Shown: positions 53,586 to 61,657 of the stretch, piece by piece | Layout of the letters: each line of letters starts with the position of its first letter | How positions within the stretch are numbered: the first letter of the stretch is position 1 | Assembly (NCBI RefSeq): GCF_002277955.1 | Contig: NZ_CP018477.1 | Coordinates: forward strand, 4,299,206-4,363,205 | DNA length: 64,000 nucleotides | Origin: Thermogutta terrifontis | GTDB lineage: Bacteria > Planctomycetota > Planctomycetia > Pirellulales > Thermoguttaceae | Direction of reading: 5' to 3' | Translations under genes and position numbers: made by a program | Notes under the pieces: model-generated | What the model saw: only the letters and a program-made list of their open reading frames with translations | What the model was told of the DNA's origin: nothing | Database searches by the model: none

Positions 53586-54527
53586 TTATTTTTCCCCCAA
53601 CCAGGGCACGAGCTTCACCAGCACGTCCAGAACATCGTCTGTAGGGGCCGTCCAAACCAGCGTGGTCCTGTTCTCGCTGGCAAAAACTTTGGCATGATCC
53701 ATGAGCGCCACATAGTGCGGTTCATCCGCGTAATGGAGCTTGCCGATGGCCAATAGTCCCACCAGCGCATCTCGAACATTGAGGGCGATGTCGGCCCCTT
53801 CCACTTCAAACGTGGCCTGAACAAATGCCTGCCCCTGATGCTCTCCCAGCGCCGCGGTCAATCGCCGACTGCGGCGAATGAGCGGAGACATGAACTGCAC
53901 CGAAAGCTGGTCCATGCTCCGCGCGTGAATCTGAAGATACGTACCCTGACGTACCTGGTAGAACGGATCACCGCTTCCAACTCCCTCCTTCGCCGCGCTC
54001 GTCGCGATTTCGTCCACCAGATCACCCTCCCGGCTCAGGACAATCCAATCGCCGGGGAGAAAACATCCATGGAGAAAGGCCCTTTCGCCCGCATCGTGCC
54101 ATCGGTGGACAGTAATTCCCGCCACAGTGCGGGTGGCGTACTCTGGGTTGGATTTGATAAAACCGAGTAACCGCTCCTGGTTCACTTTCATCCGGACGAG
54201 GACAGCGCCCTTCTTTGGATCGAAACTCAGCCCCAGGAACGTCACCCCGTGCAGATCGTTTCTCAGATCGGCTTCCGCAAGCGTCGCAGCCGCTTCGATT
54301 TCCGCCCGATTCGGACTTCGCTGCCAGAAGCGTTCTAAAACCCGTCCCGCGCCAGGCGACTGCCGAATCGCATCGACGTCAATGTGCACGATCCACCGCC
54401 AACTTTTCGGAACCAGCCGCCAGTCCAGTTCACCGGCCGTCCCGCAAAGGGGGAATGATACCCCCCATCCCGCGAGGATGAGCGTCCAAATCACTCGAGT
54501 GGAAATACGGCGCCCGTGCATCATCAT
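53586..54527 (-). CDS. Exported protein of unknown function, first gene of the ECF operon
   Basis: About 313 residues from ATG 54527 (AAAGG upstream of MMMHGRRIS). A signal peptide (VIWTLILAGWGVSFPLCGTAG) comes first, then VPKSWRWIVHIDVDAIRQSPGAGRVLERF and repeated alpha/beta segments. No catalytic motif recognised. A longer open frame upstream (to 54737) lacks ribosome sites. It is 73 bases before the sigma gene. Confidence 0.68.
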   Translation of the reverse strand: MMMHGRRISTRVIWTLILAGWGVSFPLCGTAGELDWRLVPKSWRWIVHIDVDAIRQSPGAGRVLERFWQRSPNRAEIEAAATLAEADLRNDLHGVTFLGLSFDPKKGAVLVRMKVNQERLLGFIKSNPEYATRTVAGITVHRWHDAGERAFLHGCFLPGDWIVLSREGDLVDEIATSAAKEGVGSGDPFYQVRQGTYLQIHARSMDQLSVQFMSPLIRRSRRLTAALGEHQGQAFVQATFEVEGADIALNVRDALVGLLAIGKLHYADEPHYVALMDHAKVFASENRTTLVWTAPTDDVLDVLVKLVPWLGEK

Positions 54528-54835
54528 GCCATGACCTTTTTTCATCACTTCCGCCATAAGAGAGCCGTCACCAAGTATACACTCCAGGCGCCCAAGAGGT
54601 GACGGGAATTTCGAACTCGACTGCGAAAGAACTGCCCGACTGACAGCAAACCGTCCCTGGAAAAGACAAGCCAGCCAACGTTCACCCAGGCTAAAACCGA
54701 AATCGCGGGGAAAAGCCCTTTGTGGGTCTAATGGCAACGAACGAGCGTCCGCTGACCAAAACCAGACTGGGATGCGCGATAGAGGTGATGGCCCCGTCCT
54801 CGACCAAACCCTGGTCTTCTTCTATTCGTCGCTGA

Positions 54836-55258
54836 TCACCTCCCACCGAAGCCCCGCGTACTCTCCGACGTCACCTTGCCGAAGGCGTCGTAGACGAGAT
54901 GATTGACCACGGTGGTCATGTTGCTGCCCGGATCATACTTGGCGATGTCCCGGACCGTGTTCAAGTGGTCCGTCAAGGTCCACTGTACCCAATCCGCCGT
55001 GCCGCCGTCCACGGCTTCCTCGGCCAAAATTTGGTCCACCGCTGGACCCCAGAGATAACGCCATTCCAGATCACCTGTTTGAACCAGCCCGGAGCCCGTC
55101 CGCCGAAAGTCCATCACCACCTGGTTGCCGTCATAGGCCAAGTTCTGTTTCTGTTCGTAGTCACCGTCCCCGTTGAGGTCGGCCAGCTTCCGGACCAAGC
55201 AGTTTGCATGGTCGTACCAGCAACCCGGCGCCGGTCCAAACCAGCAGTAATACTCCAC
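54836..55258 (-). pseudogene. Rhs core fragment F, left end of the array
   Basis: About 140 residues of Rhs/YD-repeat core in frame (NLAYDGNQVVMDFRRTGSG, LWGPAVDQILAEEAVDGG, QWTLTDHLNTVRDIAKYDPGSNMTTVVNHLVYDAFGKVTSE), ending in TRGFGGR-stop. It breaks off before the RWYDARVGRWLSEDP core-end motif and has no tip. An upstream TAG closes the frame, so it has no proper start. This is a remnant and the left boundary of the module array. Confidence 0.8.
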
Positions 55259-55331
55259 AAATCGCCATTTAAATGATAATTTCTACGGTCGGAAAAAGTC
55301 TGCTCCAACAGTTGCGCCCAGGTCAAACCGG

Positions 55332-55799
55332 CTACAACCATAAGAATTGCGAGTACAACGTGTCATACCAAACACTAAACGCGTATCCAACGTACAGCTT
55401 GTCCAAACGAAAATCTGGCTTGACCACTTCCCTCTCTAATTCAACGTAGCGTTCGGGAATCACAGTGCACGCCACGCTGTGCAGGTGATTGGGTTGGTAA
55501 GGTAGGATAACAATCTCTCCGGCTGTTAATGTGTATGCTTCGGTTGTAATCGGAATAAGCAGCGTTGGGCACATTTCATGCTGCCAGTACACTACCGCGG
55601 TGACATCAACATCCTGGGCCGCCTTGAAACGCTGCCCCTTATTAGGCAGCGGGATGTCTCGGGACTTGGCTAAAAATGCCTGCTGAACAATATCGCGCAT
55701 GCGTTGCACCTCGGGTATTGCACTTTGATACTCCTTATCGCCTTCGCACCCCTGATCTCGAAATGACTGTTCCAATCGAAAGGCGAATGGTGGTAACAT
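55332..55799 (-). CDS. Small protein following Rhs tip E, immunity candidate
   Basis: 155 residues, no signal or membrane helix. The second half (ILPYQPNHLHSVACTVIPERYVELE, then YVGYAFSVWYDTLYSQFLWL) aligns with the gene at 61156-61644 (ILPYEPDHSISVACRLIPEKYKELE, YLGYAFAVSYEQLHIDFEWL). Both genes follow tips beginning GHWTWPWNWF, so tip and follower have been inherited together. By analogy with Rhs toxin/immunity pairs this is a candidate immunity gene. ATG 55799 with AGAGG upstream; 20 bases after the tip E stop. Confidence 0.72.
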   Translation of the reverse strand: MLPPFAFRLEQSFRDQGCEGDKEYQSAIPEVQRMRDIVQQAFLAKSRDIPLPNKGQRFKAAQDVDVTAVVYWQHEMCPTLLIPITTEAYTLTAGEIVILPYQPNHLHSVACTVIPERYVELEREVVKPDFRLDKLYVGYAFSVWYDTLYSQFLWL

Positions 55800-55819
55800 G
55801 CCAACAGCCTCTCAACACG

Positions 55820-56407
55820 CTAGCCAAGTCCCCAAGGCATTCCCGCGCAATACGATGCGTACACGGCTTCTAGATGTTTGGCCTCTCCACATCGTTGGTT
55901 CAACCTTGCCAGCAATGCCGCCTTCCAAACCGCTTCGCATGCAGCTCCCAAAGTGCGATGTGCTCGAAAATAATGAGAAAAGGTTCTTGCAATCTTTAGT
56001 GCATTTTCGCCGGCGGGAATCTGATTAAATGGCGGAATCAATTGGGGCGGTTCCACGGGAACCGGCGGGCGAGAAGGTTTAAACCAGTTCCACGGCCATG
56101 TCCAGTGACCTATCGGATCAATCTCCTCGAGCACCCTATTCCCCACATACCGATACAAATTCCCATCCCCGCCGGCGAAGCCGATCGGGTCCTCGCTCAG
56201 CCAGCGGCCAACCCGGGCATCGTACCAGCGGTTGAGGTTGTTTTGCAGTTGGGTGTCACTATCGATCGGTCTACCCGTGACTAATAATCGACTGTTACTG
56301 ACAAATAATGATCAGTTCTTAAAGAAGAAAACATTCCCTGTCGCCGCGTTACTCTCCGACGTTACCTTGCCGAAGGCGTCGTAGATGAGATGGTTGACCA
56401 CCATCGT
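55820..56407 (-). pseudogene. Rhs core/tip module E, interrupted
   Basis: The frame from 56407 reads core sequence (NHLIYDAFGKVTSES) but meets TGA at 56312-56314. It then continues as VTGRPIDSDTQLQNNLNRWYDARVGRWLSEDPIGFAGGDGNLYRYVGN and the tip GHWTWPWNWFKPSRPPVPVEPP...CAGMPWGLG. No start codon with a ribosome site follows the stop. The tip is homologous to the tip of module A. The core copy is only ~290 bases long and begins about 30 bases after the gene of module D. Confidence 0.78.
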
Positions 56408-56435
56408 CGCCCGCGATCAAAGCTCCTATCCCATC

Positions 56436-56738
56436 TTAAAATTCTGTAGCAGAATCATCAAACGGATTTGGTATCTCGCCGACAAGGAGCTTGCCAGCAG
56501 TAGTCAGGTGTGGGATCACATGTATAAGAAACCCGATCAAGAAATCACGGGTTTGCTCGGCATCCCACGCTTCGGGGTTTCTCACCAAGTTATACAGCGT
56601 TTCCAAATCCGAAAGCCAGTCAGTCATGTGGAAAACGAAATCAGCTTGCTTTTTTCGAAAGTCTGCATCTTCTTTCCCATCTTCGCCTATTTCAAACGCG
56701 CGAGCCAAGAGAGCTTCTAATTTCTGTTTTCTGCTCAT
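56436..56738 (-). CDS. Small protein following Rhs tip D, immunity candidate
   Basis: 100 residues (MSRKQKLEALLARAFEIGEDGKEDADF...), predicted helical and soluble. Its ATG (56736-56738) overlaps the tip D stop as ATGA, and GGAG lies upstream. It is in the same frame as the Rhs core, which hides it inside a longer open frame, but the overlapping stop in the tip frame shows that it is a separate gene. Proposed immunity partner of tip D. Confidence 0.68.
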   Translation of the reverse strand: MSRKQKLEALLARAFEIGEDGKEDADFRKKQADFVFHMTDWLSDLETLYNLVRNPEAWDAEQTRDFLIGFLIHVIPHLTTAGKLLVGEIPNPFDDSATEF

Positions 56739-57608
56739 ACTTTTTTCTCCGTGCCGATTTTTTCTAGTTGTTCTTTCCAGAGCTTGATTTGAGGTTCCAT
56801 TTCCTTCGCCGTTTTCTTTCCCACACACGGCAACATCTTCTCTATTCGTTTTATCCATCCCACGACCTCGCTTTTTGCAATGGTTGATAACAGGAGCTCC
56901 GGCCCGTTCGTCTGCAATTTTCGCAAAGTGTTCTTCGATCCGTCTCGAAAGCCCCGAAATAGTCTCTAAGGCCTTTTTGCGAGTAACCCCCGCGATGGGG
57001 CACACTAAATCCGAAGGATCAAAAGATTCGAAGCACTTTCGCTGTCCTTCCTCGTCGTATGGCCAGAATAACCAATCCGGCCACCACCCTGGTTTAGGCC
57101 GCGGGGGCGGCAATTCAATAGCGATTTGTAACCCAAGGGGATCGACTCTGCTCTGTGTCACATTCCCCACATACCGATACAAATTCCCGTCGCCACCGGC
57201 AAAGCCGATTGGGTCTTCGCTCAGCCAGCGGCCGACCGTAGCGTCGTACCAGCGGTGGAGGTTGTTTTGAAGTTGAGTGTCACTATCGAATGGTCTACCG
57301 GTGAATAAAAAGAGACTATCAATCGTCGGATTAGTCTCCGACGTGACTCGGCCAAAAGCGTCATAGATGAGATGGTTGACCACGGTGGTCATGTCGCTGC
57401 CCGAATCATACTTGGCGATGTCCCGGACCGTGTTCAGGTGGTCCGTCAAGGTCCACTGTACGGTTTCGTCAGCCCTGTTGTCAACATTTTCCTCAGCGAA
57501 AATCTGGTCCACCGCCGGACCCCAGAGGTAACGCTGCCGCAGGTGGCCTACCTGCATGTCGCCCGAGTTGGTACGCCAGAAATCCATGACAATCTGGTTG
57601 CCAGCGTA
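56735..57608 (-). pseudogene. Rhs core/tip module D with a frameshift in the tip
   Basis: Core from about 57608 (GNQIVMDFWRTNSGDMQV) to LSEDPIGFAGGDGNLYRYVGN. The tip DPLGLQIAIELPPPRPKPGWW...RIEEHFAKIADERAGAPVINHC runs to an A5 run (plus strand T5 at 56872-56876). Beyond it, the protein-like continuation SEVVGWIKRIEKMLPCVGKKTAKEMEPQIKLW...EKKV is in the next frame and ends at 56735, overlapping the next gene as ATGA. So one base has been gained or lost, or the site is slippery. Core 5' end is truncated. Confidence 0.72.
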
Positions 57609-57671
57609 ACGCCTGGCGATTTGCCATGAACATCCAACCTCAGCAGCTGCCTCACGTGCGGCGAATCTGAA

Positions 57672-58412
57672 CTACCTTGGCGACGAAACCTCGACGCCGT
57701 CTACTGGGATGCCATCTAACACCAGACGCAGCTTATCCTTGGGGAGATTCTGTGGGATAAGCACTATCGCTCCATCAACGCGCAGCGCATGCACATACTT
57801 GTGACCGGCATAGAGCTTTCCAGGCCCGAAGGGTGACTCCCCTTTCCAGAGGGCTTCATACAGTAAATCGCGAGGTTCGGGAAACTTAATGCCGCATCCG
57901 GCGGATTCCACGATCAAAACAGCGGTGCGCGGAAGCGTATTTGGATCCCAACACCTTGGATCCTTACCCCGCACAAGCATCACGTACGAGGTAATCTCCT
58001 GGTTCGGATCCTTGCTGGCCAGCTTGTCCCAATAGCAATAGTGCCATCTGTCTTTATAAAATTCTTCCAGAACCTGCCGGTTATGGGCGCTATCCGATGC
58101 CTCTTCCAGGCGGTACCCGCGCCGGCGGCACTCACGATGGAGCACCCGCCAACTGTGAACCTGGCCGTTCGGACCCACAACGACAGGAGGCGGCAAACGG
58201 CCACCATTCTCCTCCCTATACCAGTCCAAACTAGACCTGATCAGCATCAGGTGGGCAATACACCGCCGCTTGAATGGAGTTTCACGGATAATACATCTTG
58301 CAGTCCAAAGAATGTACGTTAATCCTACCCCAAGCACTGCAATAGGGAGCAGACGCCAAACGACTTTTATCAGCTTTGGGTTTAGCGTCGCCATATCGGC
58401 CAGTCGAAGCAT
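57672..58412 (-). CDS. DUF1559-like protein in the Rhs array
   Basis: 246 residues. An N-terminal membrane helix (LPIAVLGVGLTYILWTA) is followed by a globular part resembling the C-terminal half of planctomycete DUF1559 proteins: LMLIRSSLDWYREENGGRLPPPVVVGPNGQVHSWRVLHRE, then AVLIVESAGCGIKFPEPRDLLY and a late ALRVDGAIVLIPQ. No prepilin leader. It starts inside the last codons of module C (31-base overlap), the place where a tip partner or immunity gene is found in the other modules. AGGAG lies 11 bases before ATG 58412. Confidence 0.65.
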   Translation of the reverse strand: MLRLADMATLNPKLIKVVWRLLPIAVLGVGLTYILWTARCIIRETPFKRRCIAHLMLIRSSLDWYREENGGRLPPPVVVGPNGQVHSWRVLHRECRRRGYRLEEASDSAHNRQVLEEFYKDRWHYCYWDKLASKDPNQEITSYVMLVRGKDPRCWDPNTLPRTAVLIVESAGCGIKFPEPRDLLYEALWKGESPFGPGKLYAGHKYVHALRVDGAIVLIPQNLPKDKLRLVLDGIPVDGVEVSSPR

Positions 58413-59860
58413 TTGGATAGGTACTCCTGTTTAGCCGGGATACCCGGTTGCGGTAAATAGATGCCACCTACGCTAATCACGCCCACTGAAATAAGCTCCG
58501 TCAGGTCCGTGACAAGATAGTTGTGTAGGGGATGGGCCTGCGGCTCTGAGGCGTAGACACCCATTTCTCCTCCCTTCCACGGATCAAGATACACAGTACA
58601 ACATCCTGCTGGAGCTGGGCTAAACCTCTGCTGCTCTTCCACCGGAGGAACTGCGGAAAGAGCAATCCAATTGTGGGTCAACTCCTCACCTTCGACCAGC
58701 CCAACCCGTTCTATCCAAAAGCAACTACCAGCTTGCACAATAGGTGACAGATTCTCAAACACGATTGTCTGCCATTGATAACACATCCACCCATGGCGGT
58801 AGTGGCCAAACCAAGGGTTGGGCCTCCGCATGACGTCAAAGATGCGTACGAAAACGCGAGCAATCCTCACCGCTTCATTGCGACACTGCTGTTTCGTGCA
58901 CTGGATACAGTGGCAATTCTCACATATCGACTTAATGACATCGTAGGCGTGTGAGAAGGCGTGGGGTGAAAACGTTGGTTCCCAGACTGGTTGGATCGGA
59001 CGCGGGCGCATTACGCTTGGATGGTAGAATGGTCCGTCAAGACCGTTGGAGTCAATCCCAATTAGCGCCCGATTGTTCACATACCGATACAAATTCCCGT
59101 CGCCGCCGCTAAAGCCGATGGGGTCCTCGCTCAGCCAGCGGCCAACGCGGGCATCATACCAGCGGTTGAGGTTGTTTTGAAGTTGGGTGTCACTATCGAA
59201 TGGTCTACCGGTGAATAAGAAGAGACTATCAGTAGTCGGATTACTCTCCGCCGTGACTTTGCCGAAGGCGTCGTAGATAAGATGGTTGACCGCGGTGGTC
59301 ATGTCGCTGCCCGGATCATACTTGGCAATGTCCCGAACCGTGTTCAGGTGGTCCGTCAGCGTCCACTGTACAAGGTCGGGTGTGCCGCCGTCAACGGCTT
59401 CCTCGGCCAAAATTTGGTCCACAGCCGGGCCCCAGAGGTAACGCTGCCGCAGGTGGCCCACCTGCATGTCGCCCGAGTTGGTACGCCAGAAATCCATGAC
59501 GATCTGGTTGCCATCGTAGATGAAGATCCGCCGCTGCTCGGCATGGCCGTCGCCGTCGTCATCGAGCCGCTTGTAGACCCAGCGGTTGGCATAGTCGTAG
59601 GCGTACTCGACCACATGATCGACCGCCGCGGCGTAGCTGGATCGGTGCTCCACCTTGGTGAGCCGGTTGCGGTGGTCCCAGGTGTACTGGGTGATGTCGG
59701 TGTCGCCCGCGTCAAGCTGCCCATTGGCGTTGGCGTCGATGAACCGGTGCGTGCGGTTTCCCTCGGCATCGTAGAGATAGCGGTAGGTGCCGTCGGAGAG
59801 GAGCCGATTGTTGGTGCCGGTGGTGTAAGTGCTACCATTGGCGGTAACGCGGTTGCCGTT
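58382..59860 (-). CDS. Rhs core/tip module C, 5'-truncated
   Basis: About 490 residues without a proper start. Core sequence begins at 59860 in NGNRVTANGSTYTTGTNNRLLSDG, 26 bases after the stop of the preceding module's gene, and runs through the EHRSSYAAAVDHVVEYAYDY and LTDHLNTVRDIAKYDPGSD segments to RVGRWLSEDPIGFSGGDGNLYRYVNN. The tip is unique: about 210 residues, Cys/His-rich (ICENCHCIQCTKQQCRNEAVRIARVF, FGHYRHGWMCYQWQ), ending CFDWPIWRR. First in-frame GTG is at 59653. Not expressed alone unless fused to a full rhs gene by recombination. Confidence 0.75.
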   Translation of the reverse strand, partial: NGNRVTANGSTYTTGTNNRLLSDGTYRYLYDAEGNRTHRFIDANANGQLDAGDTDITQYTWDHRNRLTKVEHRSSYAAAVDHVVEYAYDYANRWVYKRLDDDGDGHAEQRRIFIYDGNQIVMDFWRTNSGDMQVGHLRQRYLWGPAVDQILAEEAVDGGTPDLVQWTLTDHLNTVRDIAKYDPGSDMTTAVNHLIYDAFGKVTAESNPTTDSLFLFTGRPFDSDTQLQNNLNRWYDARVGRWLSEDPIGFSGGDGNLYRYVNNRALIGIDSNGLDGPFYHPSVMRPRPIQPVWEPTFSPHAFSHAYDVIKSICENCHCIQCTKQQCRNEAVRIARVFVRIFDVMRRPNPWFGHYRHGWMCYQWQTIVFENLSPIVQAGSCFWIERVGLVEGEELTHNWIALSAVPPVEEQQRFSPAPAGCCTVYLDPWKGGEMGVYASEPQAHPLHNYLVTDLTELISVGVISVGGIYLPQPGIPAKQEYLSKCFDWPIWRR

Positions 59861-59885
59861 GGGCTGCCTATTATCCCTTTCCAGA

Positions 59886-60383
59886 TCACCAACAAACTAG
59901 GAACGGTGGAAGCGAGAGGGTGTTGATGACGTCCTCCACAAGTTGAAACGGCTTTTCGTAGGGGCCTTCAATGCTATCTACGTAAGTTATGCGACCTGCC
60001 GGACCAATAGTTATGTCCAAGGTTCCGCTATAGTTTCGCTCGAAGTAGCAGTCAACTACCCGATGGTATGCGTTTCCTCCCGGGTCGACCCAATCGACCT
60101 CCAGATGTGATTCACCCGAAGGGTTAATACGTGTCGTTACGCGCGACCCTTCGGCCAGATATGGCAAACAGGTGCGACCTCCGGTGTAGGAAAGCACCAC
60201 ATCCTGGATCGGTTTTCCCGAGTCGTTTTGAAGGGTCACGGAAACGCCGCTCGCGTATTGCCACTTGAGGAACAACAACACAGCAAACGCGATGACTGCA
60301 AAGAGCACAACAGCGCAGACAACGCCTTTCCATGTCAGTGGACCAGTTACCCTAAGATACAAGCCTTTCGGCCACATCGCCAT
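59886..60383 (-). CDS. Membrane protein following Rhs tip B, immunity candidate
   Basis: 165 residues. One membrane helix near the N-terminus (VVCAVVLFAVIAFAVLLFLKW) and an outside domain with Ig-like strands (VSVTLQNDSGKPIQDVVLSYTGG...). ATG 60383 has GGAG just upstream and lies nine bases after the tip B stop, the spacing of a coupled toxin-immunity pair. No sequence family recognised. Confidence 0.62.
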   Translation of the reverse strand: MAMWPKGLYLRVTGPLTWKGVVCAVVLFAVIAFAVLLFLKWQYASGVSVTLQNDSGKPIQDVVLSYTGGRTCLPYLAEGSRVTTRINPSGESHLEVDWVDPGGNAYHRVVDCYFERNYSGTLDITIGPAGRITYVDSIEGPYEKPFQLVEDVINTLSLPPFLVCW

Positions 60384-60392
60384 CTGCTCCGA

Positions 60393-61094
60393 TCAATAGC
60401 GTTCGTAGCTGTTCGCGGGTGGTGTCCCTCCAGGCGATAACTGAAGGCGGCCTTCATGAACTGCGCTTTCGCACCCGCGCGAGCAGTCTTCGTCCGATCT
60501 TGCAGATTTACCAATCTTCCTTCCCACAGCATTGTTGAACTGATCCATCGCCTCTTCGGCAGCTGGCTGATCATCTCGCGCGCAGTATTCATGGACGTCT
60601 GCAATTCGTTTCGCCACGTCCTGGCCAAGCCGTCTACACATGAGGCACGACCAATAGCAGTGCCGAAATGCATCTGCTGGGCCATTATGCAGTCCGTCCG
60701 GTCCACCTGGTAGGCGCTCGGCGACTCGCTGCGTTTCCCGAATCGCTTGGTGCGAAAGCCTGTTGGCGATCCACGCATTGATGGGACCGACAGCCCGAAT
60801 CTGCGCCCATCCTTCACCGCATGGACACGGACTTTGCTTCAAACCGGTTGGGTCTTGAAAGCCTGTAGGTTTATTCCCCACATACCGATACAAATTCGCG
60901 TCGCCGCCGTCAAAACCGATGGGGTCCTCGCTCAGCCAGCGGCCGACACAGGCATCATACCAGCGGTTGAGGTTGTTCTGTAGGCCAGTGTCGGCATCGA
61001 AGGGCCGGGCAGTGAAGAGGAACAGCCAATCTGACTCGGCCTTCCTCTTACAAATTACTCTACCAAATGTTCGCCGAATCAATTCGTTAATCAA
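60393..61094 (-). CDS. Rhs core/tip module B with DUF6973-like tip, 5'-truncated
   Basis: About 233 residues. A short, more diverged core end (RRTFGRVICKRK...SDWLFLFTARPFDADTGLQNNLNRWYDACVGRWLSEDPIGFDGGDANLYRYVGN) is followed by a Cys-rich linker and a domain with NGPADAFRHCYWSCLMCRRLGQDVAKRIADVHE and MDQFNNAVGRKIG. This HNGPxDAFRHxYWS...MDxxNNxxGR pattern matches the DUF6973 family found as tips of polymorphic toxins. The frame opens with TTG and lacks a real start. Its partner gene follows by nine bases. Confidence 0.72.
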   Translation of the reverse strand: MINELIRRTFGRVICKRKAESDWLFLFTARPFDADTGLQNNLNRWYDACVGRWLSEDPIGFDGGDANLYRYVGNKPTGFQDPTGLKQSPCPCGEGWAQIRAVGPINAWIANRLSHQAIRETQRVAERLPGGPDGLHNGPADAFRHCYWSCLMCRRLGQDVAKRIADVHEYCARDDQPAAEEAMDQFNNAVGRKIGKSARSDEDCSRGCESAVHEGRLQLSPGGTPPANSYERY

Positions 61095-61155
61095 CGTTTT
61101 TCTACTCGCCCAAGTGTTCGCTTACTTCTTGTAATGTGGCGATTAGAAGTATTCG

Positions 61156-61644
61156 TCAACCATTTCTCACATCATCATCTGTCGGCTCGACTTTGCCTAG
61201 CCATTCAAAATCAATATGGAGTTGCTCGTAAGACACAGCAAACGCATACCCCAGATAGTTTGGATCGTCGCGCATCGACTTCTCCACCACGTGGCACTCG
61301 AGTTCCTTATATTTCTCCGGTATCAACCTGCAGGCTACCGAAATACTATGGTCTGGCTCATAGGGCAGGATGAGTACGATCGAGGGATTCACTATATAGT
61401 CCTTAATCGGCATCGAAAAAAGGGCGCGGCCATCCGGAGACAAGTCAAAATACACGAGTGTCTTTAAAGCCACGTCTGACAAAGACCGGAATCGCATACC
61501 TTTGTGAGGAAGTCTCATATGCTTCGGCCTGTACCGAATTTGCTCCTCAATAAATCGCTTAGCTACTTTCACCTCCGGCAATTCCGGAATCTCACCTGTT
61601 GCTATCTGACCTGTGCAACTTTCTAATCTATCCACCCAGCGCAC
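61156..61644 (-). CDS. Small protein following Rhs tip A, immunity candidate
   Basis: About 162 residues, soluble. GTG 61644 is chosen because AGGAGG lies eight bases upstream; the longer GTG at 61683 would overlap the tip and has no ribosome site. It is homologous to 55332-55799 over the second half, and both are behind related tips. The N-terminal third differs between the two. Proposed immunity partner of tip A. Confidence 0.72.
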   Translation of the reverse strand: MRWVDRLESCTGQIATGEIPELPEVKVAKRFIEEQIRYRPKHMRLPHKGMRFRSLSDVALKTLVYFDLSPDGRALFSMPIKDYIVNPSIVLILPYEPDHSISVACRLIPEKYKELECHVVEKSMRDDPNYLGYAFAVSYEQLHIDFEWLGKVEPTDDDVRNG

Positions 61645-61657
61645 GGTGCCACCCTCC

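Noticed and set aside
56436-57587. One continuous 383-residue Rhs fusion protein
   Set aside because: The last 100 residues start with their own ATG overlapping a stop in the tip frame, so this is two genes joined only because of a frameshift.
59282-59926. 214-residue plus-strand open frame
   Set aside because: Antisense copy of the same Rhs core as at 62186; repeats of one core give repeated antisense frames.
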